Source: an uncultured Parabacteroides sp.
Lineage (GTDB): Bacteria > Bacteroidota > Bacteroidia > Bacteroidales > Tannerellaceae
DNA length: 64,000 bases
Direction of reading: 5' to 3'
NCBI GenBank assembly: GCA_944325345.1
Contig: CALUZV010000008.1
Span: 1-64,000 of the forward strand
This document shows positions 15,797-25,202 of the stretch, one piece after another. How positions within the stretch are numbered: the stretch's first letter is position 1; each line of letters opens with the position of its first letter. The notes below the pieces were generated by a model. The model was not told the origin of the DNA. It did not search any database and saw nothing but the letters and a program-made list of their open reading frames with translations. Both the position numbers and the translations under genes were made by a program.

Positions 15797-16369
15797 ATGG
15801 TATTTAGATTTTTAATTTTGTCAGACGAAGTGGACGACTTCAAGCGGGAAATCCAAATCGATTCCGAGGCCACTTTTCTGGAACTGCATAACGCTATCCT
15901 CGATTCAGTAGGATATACGAAAGACCAAATGGCTTCTTTCTTCGTTTGCGACGATGATTGGAGTAAGCGGACGGAAATCACACTCGTGGAAATGGATACG
16001 TCTTCGGATGTGGACAGCTACATCATGGAGGATACGCACCTCGACGAGCTTCTGGAAGACGAGCACCAGAAACTGCTCTACGTCTTCGACTACATGACAG
16101 ACCGCGCCTTCTTCATGGAACTCCGCGAAATCATTCCGAACAAAGACCTCGACAAGGCGGTCTGCACGAAATCGAAGGGCGTTCCCCCGGTACAGTTGAT
16201 GTCTATCGACGAGTTCGACAACAAGCTCGCGTCGTCCTCAACCTCTTCCGACCTTGATGCCGACTTCTACGGCGATTCGGAATACGACCCCGACGAACTG
16301 GATAGCGAAGGCTTCGACGGCTATGGCGACGGGGCGATGAGCAATCCATACGACGACGACCGATATTAA
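15797..16369 (+). CDS. pRiA4b ORF-3-like protein
   Basis: 190 residues. The fold signature of the plasmid pRiA4b ORF-3-like family is seen: VFRFLILSDEVDDFKREIQI, then TFLELHNAILDSVGY, FFVCDDDWSK and HQKLLYVFDYMTDRAFFMEL. The family is widespread and uncharacterised, often noted as a transposon or plasmid passenger. The last 50 residues are acidic and Ser/Asp/Tyr-rich (LDSEGFDGYGDGAM). No mobile-element neighbours exist here. It lies about 100 bp before miaA, with inverted repeats between, so it may be part of that unit. Confidence 0.8.
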   Translation: MVFRFLILSDEVDDFKREIQIDSEATFLELHNAILDSVGYTKDQMASFFVCDDDWSKRTEITLVEMDTSSDVDSYIMEDTHLDELLEDEHQKLLYVFDYMTDRAFFMELREIIPNKDLDKAVCTKSKGVPPVQLMSIDEFDNKLASSSTSSDLDADFYGDSEYDPDELDSEGFDGYGDGAMSNPYDDDRY

Positions 16370-16373
16370 AGAA

Positions 16374-16471
16374 TTGACAATGGAGAATTGACAATTGACA
16401 ATTAATAGATATTCCTTCAATCGTTAATTCTCAATTCTTCATTGTCAATTGTCAATTTTCAATTGTCAATT
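16374..16471. repeat. AT-rich inverted repeat of GACAATT units
   Basis: Tandem GAATTGACAATT-type words at 16374-16403 face TTGTCAATT words at 16442-16471, so the RNA can fold into a long AT-rich hairpin between the pRiA4b-like gene and miaA. There is no T-run typical of a terminator. Such words are common in Bacteroidales intergenic DNA. Confidence 0.7.
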
Positions 16472-16473
16472 GA

Positions 16474-17385
16474 ATGAGCTTTCTTCTTGTCCTCCTCGGT
16501 CCCACCGCCGTCGGCAAAACGGAGCTAAGCCTTCGCCTCGCCGAGAAGCTGGGTTCTCCCATCATTTCCTCCGATTCCCGTCAGTTGTATCGCGATTTAC
16601 CGATCGGGACAGCAGCACCTACGGCTGAGGAACAGGCGCGGGTGAAGCATTATATGGTCGGGACGCTCGGGCTGGAGGATTATTACAGCGCGAGCCAGTT
16701 CGAGACGGATGTCCTCGCTCTTCTTTCTATATTATATAAGGAAAGGGAGGCGGTGGTCATGTCTGGCGGCTCGATGATGTATATCGACGCGGTGGTGAAG
16801 GGAATCGACGACATCCCGACCGTCCTGCCGGAAATCCGCGAGGCTTTGTGGCGGGAATATGCGGAACACGGGCTCCAGCCCCTCCTCGACGAGCTTCGGA
16901 AAGCCGACCCGAAACACTACGACGAGGTCGATAAGCAAAATTATAAGCGCGTCATCCACGCCGTGGAGATTTGCCGCCAGACCGGGAAACCTTACTCTTC
17001 CTTCCGGACGAACCAACGCAAGCAACGCCCTTTTCAAATCCTCCAAATCGGTTTGCAACGCGACCGCGAGGAACTCTACGAGCGGATAAACCTCCGTGTC
17101 GATAAAATGATGGAGGCAGGACTTCTGGACGAGGCCCGGCGCGTCTATCCTTTCCGCCACCTCAACTCCCTGAATACCGTCGGCTACAAAGAGCTTTTCC
17201 GCTATTTCGATGGCGAATGGACGCTTGCGGAGGCCGTCGAGAAAATCAAGCGCAACTCCCGCGTCTATGCCCGGAAACAAATGACGTGGTTCAAGCGCAA
17301 CCCCGACATCGTTTGGTTTCATCCGGACGATGAGGAAGCTATTTTCCGTTTCGTAAATCAAAAAATAGCTGTAACGGGTTTGTAA
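16474..17385 (+). CDS. miaA: tRNA dimethylallyltransferase
   Basis: 303 residues. Adds the dimethylallyl group to N6 of A37 in tRNAs that read UNN codons. The P-loop GPTAVGKT (9-16), the [20 protein letters not shown] block (a MiaA signature), [12 protein letters not shown] and [15 protein letters not shown] are all present. Length is normal for MiaA. The ATG at 16474 directly follows the inverted repeat; the protein begins with the beta strand of the P-loop as expected. Confidence 0.95.
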   Translation: MSFLLVLLGPTAVGKTELSLRLAEKLGSPIISSDSRQLYRDLPIGTAAPTAEEQARVKHYMVGTLGLEDYYSASQFETDVLALLSILYKEREAVVMSGGSMMYIDAVVKGIDDIPTVLPEIREALWREYAEHGLQPLLDELRKADPKHYDEVDKQNYKRVIHAVEICRQTGKPYSSFRTNQRKQRPFQILQIGLQRDREELYERINLRVDKMMEAGLLDEARRVYPFRHLNSLNTVGYKELFRYFDGEWTLAEAVEKIKRNSRVYARKQMTWFKRNPDIVWFHPDDEEAIFRFVNQKIAVTGL

Positions 17386-17440
17386 TTTTTTTATAATCCT
17401 TTTGTATTCCTTTTGAATTTTCCCTGTTACACGGTGCCCC

Positions 17441-17448
17441 TACTTTTG
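17441..17448 (+). promoter_or_regulatory. -7 box of the TonB receptor gene
   Basis: TACTTTTG, 28 bp before the ATG at 17476. A TTTTG at 17411-17415 is 25 bp away, too far to be a good -33 box. Confidence 0.45.
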
Positions 17449-17475
17449 CACCCGTAAATATTACATAGGGAATTA

Positions 17476-20148
17476 ATGAAACCGTTTATTTTGGCATTGG
17501 CGGCAGCCTCAGCATTTTCAACCAATGTATTTGCCGCTGAATTTCGAGGAAAAGTAAAAGACGCAAAGACCGGCGAAGAACTGATAGGCGCTACCGTCTT
17601 CGTCAAAGAATATCCGAACATCGGCTCGACGACGGGCCTCGACGGGACATTCGTCCTCAACAATCTTCCGAACGATAAGCAGCTCACGTTAGTCTGCAGC
17701 TACCTCAGTTATCATACGACCGAACACGTCGTGAACCCTTCCGCCTCCGAGGAAGTCCTTTTCAACCTGGAGTCGGAGGCTGTCGAACTCGAGGGCGTTA
17801 CCATCGTCGCCCACAATCCCGGCCGCACCGAAGCCGGAGCCCGTGGCATCGAGAAGAAAGCCATGAACGTGGTCAATGTCATGAGTGCAAAGGCTATCGA
17901 ACTCTCCCCGGACATCACCGTTGCCAATGTCATCCAGCGAATGTCCGGCGTAACGATTGAAAGGAACAGTAGCGGCGAAGGACAATACGCCATCCTCCGT
18001 GGAATGGACAAGCGATACAATTATACCCTGATTAACGGCGTGAAAATCCCCAGCCCGGACAACAAAAACCGTTTCGTCCCGCTCGATATCTTCCCCTCCG
18101 AGATGCTCGACCGCCTGGAGGTTACGAAATCCCTTACCGCGAACATGGAAGGCGACGGCATCGGCGGCGCGGTCAATCTCATCATGAAAGATGCGCCCAC
18201 GGAACGCCAAATCACCGCCAACCTCTCGACAGGCTACAACGCGATGTATTTTGGCCGTGATTTCCAGTCGTTCAACCACGGCGCGATTGTCAAGCAGTCT
18301 CCCTACGAGGCGATGGGCTTCCCCGAGGATACCCGCGTTACTTCCGACAACTTCAAAATGGACAACCTGCGGATGAAATGGAAGCGCCCGCTCCCGGATC
18401 TCACCGCCGGCATCTCCTACGGCGATCGTTTCTTTTCGGACCGCCTCGGCGTCATGCTGGCCGGCAGTTACATCCATACAAACCGGGGCAAGGAAAGCCA
18501 GCTCTTCTACCAGCCCGGCCAAACCCACAACGGCATCGAGTACCGCAATTACTCCACGTCGCAAACCCGCCTCGGCGTCCACGCCAAACTTGACTACCAT
18601 ATCAACGAGCACCACAAACTGACGTGGTACAACGGATACATGGATATGCAGGAGGCAGAAGTCCGCGACGGCGAGGACGACAAAGAACGTGCCGTCCGCA
18701 TGAAGTGGAACCACCAATACATCATCAATTCTACCCTCAAGGGCGAGCACGGCTTCCTCGACGACGACAAACTCCGCCTCAACTGGTCGGCCGTCATCTC
18801 GAAGGCATACAGCGAGACGCCGGACAACGCCGAGATATTCATGCAAGGCTCGCACCTCCAGACCTCGGGTGGCGCAACCCGTCGCTGGGAACATAACTCC
18901 GACAAAGACAAGGCGGGATACCTCGACCTGATGTACAAGCTCGCCCTCCCGGACGGCGAGACGGTTTTCGACTTCTCCCTCGGCGGCATGTACCGCGATA
19001 AGAAGCGCGACAGCTTCTTCAACGAATATACCTTCAACTCGGCAACCGGCGCCTCCGACCCGCAATACCTCGGCGAAGACTGGGAGAACTTCAACGAACT
19101 CTTGCTCACGCCCCGCCCGTATGGAAATATCAGCGACCCGCTGAATTACGACGCCACCGAACGCATCGGTGCCGCTTACGCGATGGTGAAATATTCCTAC
19201 CGCGCCTGGGAGCTGATTGCCGGCGTCCGTATGGAGCATACGAACCAGGGATACGTTTTGAAATTCCCGACAGACAACGAAGACCCGGAGGGAAACCAAA
19301 AGTACGTCGATGTCCTCCCCAGCTTCCACGCGAAATACACTTTGCGCGAGAACATGAACCTCCGCTTCTCCTACGGACGCTCTATCAACCGTCCGAGCTT
19401 CTTCGAAATCGTCCCGTATTCGATTATCAACGAAGATTATAAGGAAAAGGGAAATCCGGAGCTCGAGCACACCGTCGCAGACAACATCGACCTCCGCTAC
19501 GAGTTTTTCCCCAAGTCGTCGGAGCAATTTATGGTCGGTTTGTTCTATAAAAAACTGAAGAATCCCATCGAATACGGCTTGCTGAACGAAGGGCAGGATG
19601 TGTATTACAAACCCATGAATTTCGGCGACGCTACGAACCTTGGCGTCGAGCTCGACGTGATGAAATACTTCAACTGGTTCGGCGTAAAAGCCAATTACAC
19701 CTACACGCACTCCAACATCACGACCGACAAGCGCACCATGAACGGCGCGGAGGTTATCTCCGTCTCGCAAAGCCGTCCGCTCTTCGGGCAGGCAGCTCAC
19801 GTGGCCAATCTCTCGCTCCTCTTCAAGAGCAACCGCTTCGGATGGGAGGGACAAGTCTCCGGAAGTTACACGGGCAAGCGCCTGAGCGACATATCTAACT
19901 GGTTCGACGACGATATCTGGGAGAAAGGCTACTTTCAGCTCGACGCGTCGGTCGAGAAGTCTTTCCCCTGTGGCGTAAGTATTTACGCGAAGGCGGCGAA
20001 CTTGCTCGACACGCCGCTCCTCCGTTTCGTCCAGAAGGGACCGCATACCGACGACGTGAAGGAGTATGAGCGCACCGACGGGAACGTCATCGAGCGCAAG
20101 GAATGGCATGGGCAGAGCTTTATCTTGGGCATAAGATACAAGTTATGA
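17476..20148 (+). CDS. TonB-dependent outer-membrane receptor
   Basis: 890 residues. A signal peptide (MKPFILALAAASAFSTNVFA) is followed by a carboxypeptidase-regulatory-like beta domain (about 22-105; GKVKDAKTGEELIGATVFVK), then the plug (VMSAKAIELSPDITVANVIQ, RMSGVTIERNSSGEG, YAILRGMDKRYNYTLINGVK) and a 22-strand barrel ending in the aromatic FILGIRYKL. The plug resembles the TonB-Xan-Caul type receptors rather than SusC, and no SusD-like partner follows. Instead come a beta-helix lipoprotein and a phosphatase-like enzyme, which suggests uptake of a phosphorylated or otherwise processed ligand. That is inference. A 42-bp tandem array separates it from the next gene. Confidence 0.92.
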   Translation: MKPFILALAAASAFSTNVFAAEFRGKVKDAKTGEELIGATVFVKEYPNIGSTTGLDGTFVLNNLPNDKQLTLVCSYLSYHTTEHVVNPSASEEVLFNLESEAVELEGVTIVAHNPGRTEAGARGIEKKAMNVVNVMSAKAIELSPDITVANVIQRMSGVTIERNSSGEGQYAILRGMDKRYNYTLINGVKIPSPDNKNRFVPLDIFPSEMLDRLEVTKSLTANMEGDGIGGAVNLIMKDAPTERQITANLSTGYNAMYFGRDFQSFNHGAIVKQSPYEAMGFPEDTRVTSDNFKMDNLRMKWKRPLPDLTAGISYGDRFFSDRLGVMLAGSYIHTNRGKESQLFYQPGQTHNGIEYRNYSTSQTRLGVHAKLDYHINEHHKLTWYNGYMDMQEAEVRDGEDDKERAVRMKWNHQYIINSTLKGEHGFLDDDKLRLNWSAVISKAYSETPDNAEIFMQGSHLQTSGGATRRWEHNSDKDKAGYLDLMYKLALPDGETVFDFSLGGMYRDKKRDSFFNEYTFNSATGASDPQYLGEDWENFNELLLTPRPYGNISDPLNYDATERIGAAYAMVKYSYRAWELIAGVRMEHTNQGYVLKFPTDNEDPEGNQKYVDVLPSFHAKYTLRENMNLRFSYGRSINRPSFFEIVPYSIINEDYKEKGNPELEHTVADNIDLRYEFFPKSSEQFMVGLFYKKLKNPIEYGLLNEGQDVYYKPMNFGDATNLGVELDVMKYFNWFGVKANYTYTHSNITTDKRTMNGAEVISVSQSRPLFGQAAHVANLSLLFKSNRFGWEGQVSGSYTGKRLSDISNWFDDDIWEKGYFQLDASVEKSFPCGVSIYAKAANLLDTPLLRFVQKGPHTDDVKEYERTDGNVIERKEWHGQSFILGIRYKL

Positions 20149-20197
20149 TACATTTTCCTATCTCATAGTATGTTTTATATGCAAAAAACATACTCCC

Positions 20198-20395
20198 AAT
20201 AATGGGAAGAGTAGTTTTACATGCAAAAAGCATACTTCTAATAATGGGAGGAGTACTTTTACAAGTGAAAAATATACTTCCAATAATGGGAGGAGTAGTT
20301 TTACATGTGAAAAGCATACTTTTAATAATGGGAGGAGTAGTTTTACAAGTAAAAAGCATACTTCTAATAATGGGAGGAGTACTTTTTCATTTTGA
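20198..20395. repeat. Five-unit tandem array A2 (exact 42-bp period)
   Basis: Units beginning AATAATGGGA start at 20198, 20240, 20282, 20324 and 20366; the last is partial and a degenerate copy precedes the first. Each unit holds an imperfect inverted repeat (GGAGTA-GTTTT facing GAAAAGCATACTTCC). Because 42 is a multiple of three the region stays open on both strands, but the deduced peptides are only the repeat itself. The array fills the 318-bp gap between the TonB receptor and lipoprotein genes, so a joint mRNA would carry a chain of five hairpins. Confidence 0.95.
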
Positions 20396-20466
20396 GATAG
20401 GAAACCTTGGAAGCAGAAACATTTTAGAAAATATTAATAAGCGAACAATTTTAAACGAGAAGAATT

Positions 20467-21885
20467 ATGAAGTTCAAAAACTATTTGCTGATCGGCTCAG
20501 CATTATTTGCCACAGCAGTAATCCCGACATCATGTGATGATGACGACCCTGTAGATCCTATTGTGAACCCGCAACCGGATCCGGAACCAGATCCAGAACC
20601 CGGAACTGAAACCCAGAATCCGTTCGACCTTGCCGACATCGTAACATGGCCCGCCGACACGGTGGTGAACCTTTCCGACCACTTCACAGTGCCCGCCGGC
20701 AAGACGTTGATTATTCGCGAAGGCGCGCAAATCATCGCCAGCACCGAGGGTGTAGGTGCCAACCATGTGCCCATCGAATTTACGGTCGAGGGGAATCTTT
20801 ATTGCCAGGGGACGGACGCCAAGCCGGTGGTTTTCTCCATTCCGGAGGCTGACCGCACGGCCGGCAACATCTTCAACGTACTTTGGGGCGGTATTGTGGC
20901 GACCGAGACTTGCGAGGAGATGTTGATAGATCACACAATTATAGAATACACGGGCGGACAGGTTGTCCAGGGCTCTCCGGCGGCTTCTGCCGAAATTTAT
21001 ACGGCGGGCGACGACGCGTATCCCCAGATTACGACGAATAATATCAATGGTAAGTATGTGATTACAAATTCCATCTTGCGGAACGGTTGGTCAGACGGTA
21101 TCTACTTGATGGGAGGAAGTGCCATCATAGCTAATAACATTTTTGCGGCGAACGGATACGACGGAGCCGAGGCTGTGAACGTCAAAGCCGGTTGTACGGT
21201 CGATGTGGCGGGTAACGTGATGTTCAGTCCGAATACGAACGGCCTGAAACTCTCCAGCTCAGGTCAGAGCGAGACTCGCGGACAAGCAAAAGTCAATGCC
21301 TACAACAATACCATCATCAACGCCGGCTGGAGACGAGATGGCGAGAAAGGCGGGTGCATCTACGTCGAGAAAAACGTACTTGCCAACGTCTTCAACAACC
21401 TGCTCGTGAATTGCAAGTTCCGTGCCATGACGCCGAGCTTCGACATCCCGAACAATCCGGAAGAAGGATACGACGAAAACTCGTTCATCGATTATAATTT
21501 CTATGCGTCAGGCTCTCAGAAGAGCAACATCATTTTTGACGACCCCGAGGAAGGCGAGTCAGGTGTGGGCTACGCTTGGGAAGGCTATAACTATGCACAC
21601 GAAGATTATAATGTGGGCGTGGTGGACGTCCACAGCGTCATCGCGACGGAAGATAACTTGAGAAATCCGATGTTCGTGAACTATGATATCAATGGCGTGG
21701 CGCTGACGGACTATGTTTACGACGAGGCATGGGATTTCCATGTGCAGGCAGGCTCTCCGGTTTTGACAGGTGCGTATAGCGGAAACATTGCGCCGTATTT
21801 CGGTGCGACGGGGCTGACCGTGAATGGCGAGACTTATACTTCGCCGGCTGTTGAAAGCCATTTCGGGGCTTACGGAATGAACTAA
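20467..21885 (+). CDS. Surface lipoprotein with parallel beta-helix domain
   Basis: 472 residues. The type II signal peptide ends at Cys23 (PTSCDDDDP); the run of Asp after Cys resembles the Bacteroidetes surface-export signal. A Pro/Asp/Glu linker follows (about 30-47), then repeated Asn-rich strands such as YVITNSILRNGWSDGIYL, AIIANNIFAANGYDG and VNAYNNTIINAG, the pattern of a right-handed parallel beta helix. Such folds bind or cleave extended polymers, but no catalytic motif is obvious. The position after the TonB receptor suggests it is the surface ligand-binding partner in place of a SusD protein. Confidence 0.8.
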   Translation: MKFKNYLLIGSALFATAVIPTSCDDDDPVDPIVNPQPDPEPDPEPGTETQNPFDLADIVTWPADTVVNLSDHFTVPAGKTLIIREGAQIIASTEGVGANHVPIEFTVEGNLYCQGTDAKPVVFSIPEADRTAGNIFNVLWGGIVATETCEEMLIDHTIIEYTGGQVVQGSPAASAEIYTAGDDAYPQITTNNINGKYVITNSILRNGWSDGIYLMGGSAIIANNIFAANGYDGAEAVNVKAGCTVDVAGNVMFSPNTNGLKLSSSGQSETRGQAKVNAYNNTIINAGWRRDGEKGGCIYVEKNVLANVFNNLLVNCKFRAMTPSFDIPNNPEEGYDENSFIDYNFYASGSQKSNIIFDDPEEGESGVGYAWEGYNYAHEDYNVGVVDVHSVIATEDNLRNPMFVNYDINGVALTDYVYDEAWDFHVQAGSPVLTGAYSGNIAPYFGATGLTVNGETYTSPAVESHFGAYGMN

Positions 21886-21895
21886 TGAGTATTTT

Positions 21896-21972
21896 TTAGG
21901 CACGGATTTCGCGGATTACACGGTTTTTAATTTCAAAAAATATTCCGTGAAATCCGCGTAATCCGTGCCTAA
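21896..21972. repeat. Dispersed palindrome of the GGCACGGATT family, copy 1
   Basis: The left arm starting TTAGGCACGGATTTCGCGGA and the right arm ending CGCGTAATCCGTGCCTAA are near-perfect complements with a loop of about 20 bases. It lies between the beta-helix lipoprotein and the phosphatase gene. A second copy is at 23063-23135 and a half-copy at about 29935-29962. Confidence 0.9.
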
Positions 21973-22010
21973 TTAATTTTTATATTTTTGCATCACAAAA
22001 AGAGCATATT

Positions 22011-23027
22011 ATGGACAGAAGAAACTATTTGAAAACCTTGTCGGCCATTTTCGCGACGGGCGCCCTGAGTTCCCTCGGCTCGATGTCGGCCAGCGAACGG
22101 GCGGAACGGGTAGCCGACCGCGCGGCAACCCTCTACGACGCGCCGGAAAACAACCCGACGAAGTTGCCGGAGATTCCGGAAGACAACCTGAACTTCATCC
22201 TGGCCAACGACTTGGGGAGGAACGGCTACTACGAGCAGAAAACAATCGCGGAACTGATGGGGAAGGTGGCGGAGAGCATCGACGTGGAGTTTGTCGTAGC
22301 TCCCGGCGACGTGCACCACTTCAATGGCGTTGCGAGCGTAGATGACCCGCTTTGGATGACCAACTACGAGCTTATCTATTCACATCCCGACCTGATGATA
22401 GACTGGTTCGCCCTCTGCGGCAACCACGAATACCGGGGAAATACGCAGGCAGTCTTGGATTACGGCCGCAAGAGCCGCCGATGGATGATGCGCGAACGCT
22501 ATTACTCCAAACAGTTTGAGATAGACCGCCAGACGGTCGAGATTTTCTTTATCGACACGACGCCGCTCATCTCCCGCTACCGCGAGAAGGAAGAGAAGTA
22601 TCCCGATGCCGGTCTGCAAAGCATAGAGAAACAACTGCGGTGGTTGGAGGGCGCCCTGGCCGCCTCGAATGCCAAATGGAAGCTCGTAACGGGCCACCAT
22701 CCGCTGTATGCCGATACCGACAAGTCGGAAGTCGAGCGGACGGATATGCGGAAGTATATCGAGCCGTTGCTAAACCGCTATGAGGTTGATATGTACCTTT
22801 GCGGCCATATCCACAACTTCCAGCATATCAAGCCGACGGGTAGCCGGGTGGATTATGTCGTAAATAGCGCGGGGTCGCTTGCCCGCAAGGTGAAAGCTAT
22901 CGACGGGACGAAGTTTTGCAGTTCCGACGCGGGCTTCACGCTTTTCTCGCTTTCGGACGACGCTATCACGTTCTATATGCTGAATGGGAAAGGCGAAGTA
23001 GTCTATCAATATACGCGGAAAAAGTAA
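22011..23027 (+). CDS. Metallophosphoesterase, purple acid phosphatase (ACP5)-like
   Basis: 338 residues with an N-terminal export segment (RRNYLKTLSAIFATGALSSL). The calcineurin-like metal motifs are D67 (ANDLG), D100 (PGDVHHF), N138-H139 (CGNHEYRG), H229/H230 (TGHHPLY) and GHIH (265-268). Spacing and flanks match mammalian type 5 acid phosphatases, whose second motif is GDxxY; here that iron-binding tyrosine is His103. A variant metal centre is therefore likely. It follows the TonB receptor and lipoprotein genes and probably releases phosphate from an imported or surface ligand. Activity is inferred from family. Confidence 0.85.
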   Translation: MDRRNYLKTLSAIFATGALSSLGSMSASERAERVADRAATLYDAPENNPTKLPEIPEDNLNFILANDLGRNGYYEQKTIAELMGKVAESIDVEFVVAPGDVHHFNGVASVDDPLWMTNYELIYSHPDLMIDWFALCGNHEYRGNTQAVLDYGRKSRRWMMRERYYSKQFEIDRQTVEIFFIDTTPLISRYREKEEKYPDAGLQSIEKQLRWLEGALAASNAKWKLVTGHHPLYADTDKSEVERTDMRKYIEPLLNRYEVDMYLCGHIHNFQHIKPTGSRVDYVVNSAGSLARKVKAIDGTKFCSSDAGFTLFSLSDDAITFYMLNGKGEVVYQYTRKK

Positions 23028-23062
23028 CGAAATAAGCTAAGGTTTAGTTTAAGACACAAAAA

Positions 23063-23135
23063 AGGCACGGATTACACAGATTTCACGGTTTTATGTTTCA
23101 AAAAATCATCCGTGAAATCCGCGTAATCCGTGCCT
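23063..23135. repeat. Dispersed palindrome of the GGCACGGATT family, copy 2
   Basis: AGGCACGGATTACACAGATT faces CCGTGAAATCCGCGTAATCC and then GTGCCT, with a short loop. It sits between the convergent phosphatase and htpG genes and can fold on either strand, so it may end transcription in both directions. Confidence 0.9.
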
Positions 23136-23150
23136 ATTTATTTATGGGGA

Positions 23151-25202
23151 TTACCCAATCAGCTGGACGCTCCGCTTGATGAAGTTACTGAGGGCTTCAC
23201 CTTTCAGGAGGCCGTTGCTCAAGAGGGCAAGGTCAATCAACTGGCTAACCTTGTTGTTCGATGCGGCGTAGTCGGCGATAACCTTGTTGGCATCGTCTCG
23301 GAGTTCGGCGACCTTCTTGTTCGTGTTGGTCATGTCCTCCTTCTCGGCTTCGGTAATCTCCTCCGGCTTCTTCTTGCCCTGTGCGTCGCGCAAATCCTGC
23401 TGGCGAGCCTTCCAGCCCTTCAAGTCCGCGAGGATAGGCTGCAATTTCTCGTTGCAAGAAGCCTCTTCGCTGCTCAGGATGTCCTTAACCAACGGATGCT
23501 GCGTATTTACGACGAGCGTGAAGCTGTCCGGCATTTCCCCGTAGAAAGACATACCCGGCTGCATGGCAGACATCTCGCGCATACGGCGCATATACTCGCT
23601 CTGAGTCAGGACTACCGGCTGGGAAGCCTCGCCCAAAGCTTCGAGGGAAACCATAAACTCCGTCTTTTCGATTTTCGGCATCTGGCTCTTGAAGATTTCT
23701 TCGAGGGCCTGCTTCTGGTCGTCGTTCAACGATACTTCGGCAGCGTTGTCCTTGGCAATCAGCTTGTCGATCGTGTCGCCATCGACACGGGTGAAGCGAA
23801 CCTTGTCCCACTTCTGCTCCAACTGGCCGATAGCGTGGACATCCAACTGGCCGTTCATCACCAAGACGCTGTAGCCTTTGTCTTTGGCAGCCTGGATATA
23901 GCTATATTGCTCGTCCTTGTTCGTGGTGTAGAGGTAAACCAAGGTTCCGTCCTTGTCGGTCTGGTTGTCCTTGATGAGGGTCTTGTATTCCTCGAAGGTG
24001 AAATACTTGTCCTCCGTATCCTTGAAGAGCGTGAACTTCGAGGCGCGGTCGAAGAACTTCTCGTCGGTCAGCATACCGTATTGGATGAAGAGCTTGAGGT
24101 AGTCCCACTTCTCCTCGAACTGCTTGCGGTCGTTTTTGAAGATTTCCTCCAGTCTGTCAGCTACCTTTTTCGTAATATGGCTGGATATTTTCTTCACATT
24201 CTGGTCGCTTTGCAGGTATGAACGTGAAACATTCAGCGGAATATCCGGAGAATCGATTACGCCGTGCAGCAAAGTCAAAAATTCAGGCACGATACCCTCT
24301 ACCGAATCCGTAACAAAGACCTGGTTGCAGTACAACTGGATTTTGTTTCGGTGCAAATCGATGTTGCTCTTGATGCGGGGGAAATAAAGGATACCGGTCA
24401 GGTGGAACGGATAATCCACATTCAGGTGAATCCAGAACAAAGGCTCTTCCGACATCGGGTAGAGGTCTTGGTAGAACTTCTTATAGTCCTCGTCCTTCAG
24501 TTCAGAAGGTTTGCGTACCCAGGCAGGCGTTGTCTCGTTGATGATGTTGTCTTCCTCGGTATCGACATACTTTCCGTCCTTCCATTCCTGCTTTTTGCCG
24601 AAGGCGATAGGAATTGGGAGGAAGCGGCAATATTTAGTCAAGAGGCCGGAAAGCTTCTCCTTGTTCAGGAAGTCCTTGTTCTCGTCGTCGATGTAGAGGA
24701 TGATGTCCGTACCACGGTCTTCCTTGGTTGTCTCCTCCATTGTATATTCCGGAGAACCGTCGCAACTCCATTTCATCGCAACCGCACCTTCCTTGCAAGA
24801 CTTCGTAACGATTTCTACCTTCTTGGAAACCATGAAAGAAGAGTAGAAGCCCAAACCGAAGTGGCCGATGATGGAAGCCGCGTCGTTCTTATACTTCTTA
24901 ACGAACTCCTCGGCGCCGGAGAAAGCGATTTGGTTGATATACTTGTCGATTTCTTCGGCCGTCATACCGATACCACGGTCGGAAATAGTAATAGTCTTGT
25001 CGTCGAACTTAATCCGGACAGTCAAGTCGCCCATCTCACCCTTGAACTCGCCGACGGAAGCCAGCGTCTTCAACTTCTGCGTCGCATCGACGGCATTGGA
25101 AACCAACTCACGAAGGAAAATCTCGTGGTCGCTGTACAAAAACTTCTTGATAATCGGGAAAATGTTTTCACTTGTAACCCCAATATTACCTGATTTGCTC
25201 AT
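23151..25202 (-). CDS. htpG: HtpG, Hsp90 chaperone
   Basis: 683 residues. A cytoplasmic ATP-dependent chaperone. The GHKL ATP-binding domain shows ELVSNAVDATQKL, ISDRGIGMTAEEIDKYI and IIGHFGLGFYSSFMV; the middle domain has LYFPRIKSNIDLHRNKIQLY and GVIDSPDIPLNVSRSYLQSD with the catalytic-loop Arg; a C-terminal dimerisation domain follows. The length is somewhat above the E. coli protein. It is monocistronic on the minus strand, converging with the phosphatase gene across a palindromic repeat. A possible minus-strand -7 box (TAACTTTG) at 25432-25439 would give a leader of about 230 nt. Confidence 0.97.
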   Translation of the reverse strand: MSKSGNIGVTSENIFPIIKKFLYSDHEIFLRELVSNAVDATQKLKTLASVGEFKGEMGDLTVRIKFDDKTITISDRGIGMTAEEIDKYINQIAFSGAEEFVKKYKNDAASIIGHFGLGFYSSFMVSKKVEIVTKSCKEGAVAMKWSCDGSPEYTMEETTKEDRGTDIILYIDDENKDFLNKEKLSGLLTKYCRFLPIPIAFGKKQEWKDGKYVDTEEDNIINETTPAWVRKPSELKDEDYKKFYQDLYPMSEEPLFWIHLNVDYPFHLTGILYFPRIKSNIDLHRNKIQLYCNQVFVTDSVEGIVPEFLTLLHGVIDSPDIPLNVSRSYLQSDQNVKKISSHITKKVADRLEEIFKNDRKQFEEKWDYLKLFIQYGMLTDEKFFDRASKFTLFKDTEDKYFTFEEYKTLIKDNQTDKDGTLVYLYTTNKDEQYSYIQAAKDKGYSVLVMNGQLDVHAIGQLEQKWDKVRFTRVDGDTIDKLIAKDNAAEVSLNDDQKQALEEIFKSQMPKIEKTEFMVSLEALGEASQPVVLTQSEYMRRMREMSAMQPGMSFYGEMPDSFTLVVNTQHPLVKDILSSEEASCNEKLQPILADLKGWKARQQDLRDAQGKKKPEEITEAEKEDMTNTNKKVAELRDDANKVIADYAASNNKVSQLIDLALLSNGLLKGEALSNFIKRSVQLIG

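Noticed and set aside
15797-16369. Transposon passenger gene as evidence for an insertion sequence
   Set aside because: pRiA4b ORF-3-like proteins are often plasmid or transposon linked, but no transposase, terminal repeats or target duplication are visible here.
17689-20109. 806-codon frame on the minus strand opposite the TonB receptor gene
   Set aside because: Antisense shadow; composition (Val, Arg, Glu, His rich) is typical of reverse-strand reading of GC3-rich genes.
20120-20537. Repetitive frames of 79 and 111 codons over array A2
   Set aside because: The period of 42 is a multiple of three, so any frame without a stop in one unit stays open. The plus-strand frame also runs into the true lipoprotein start.
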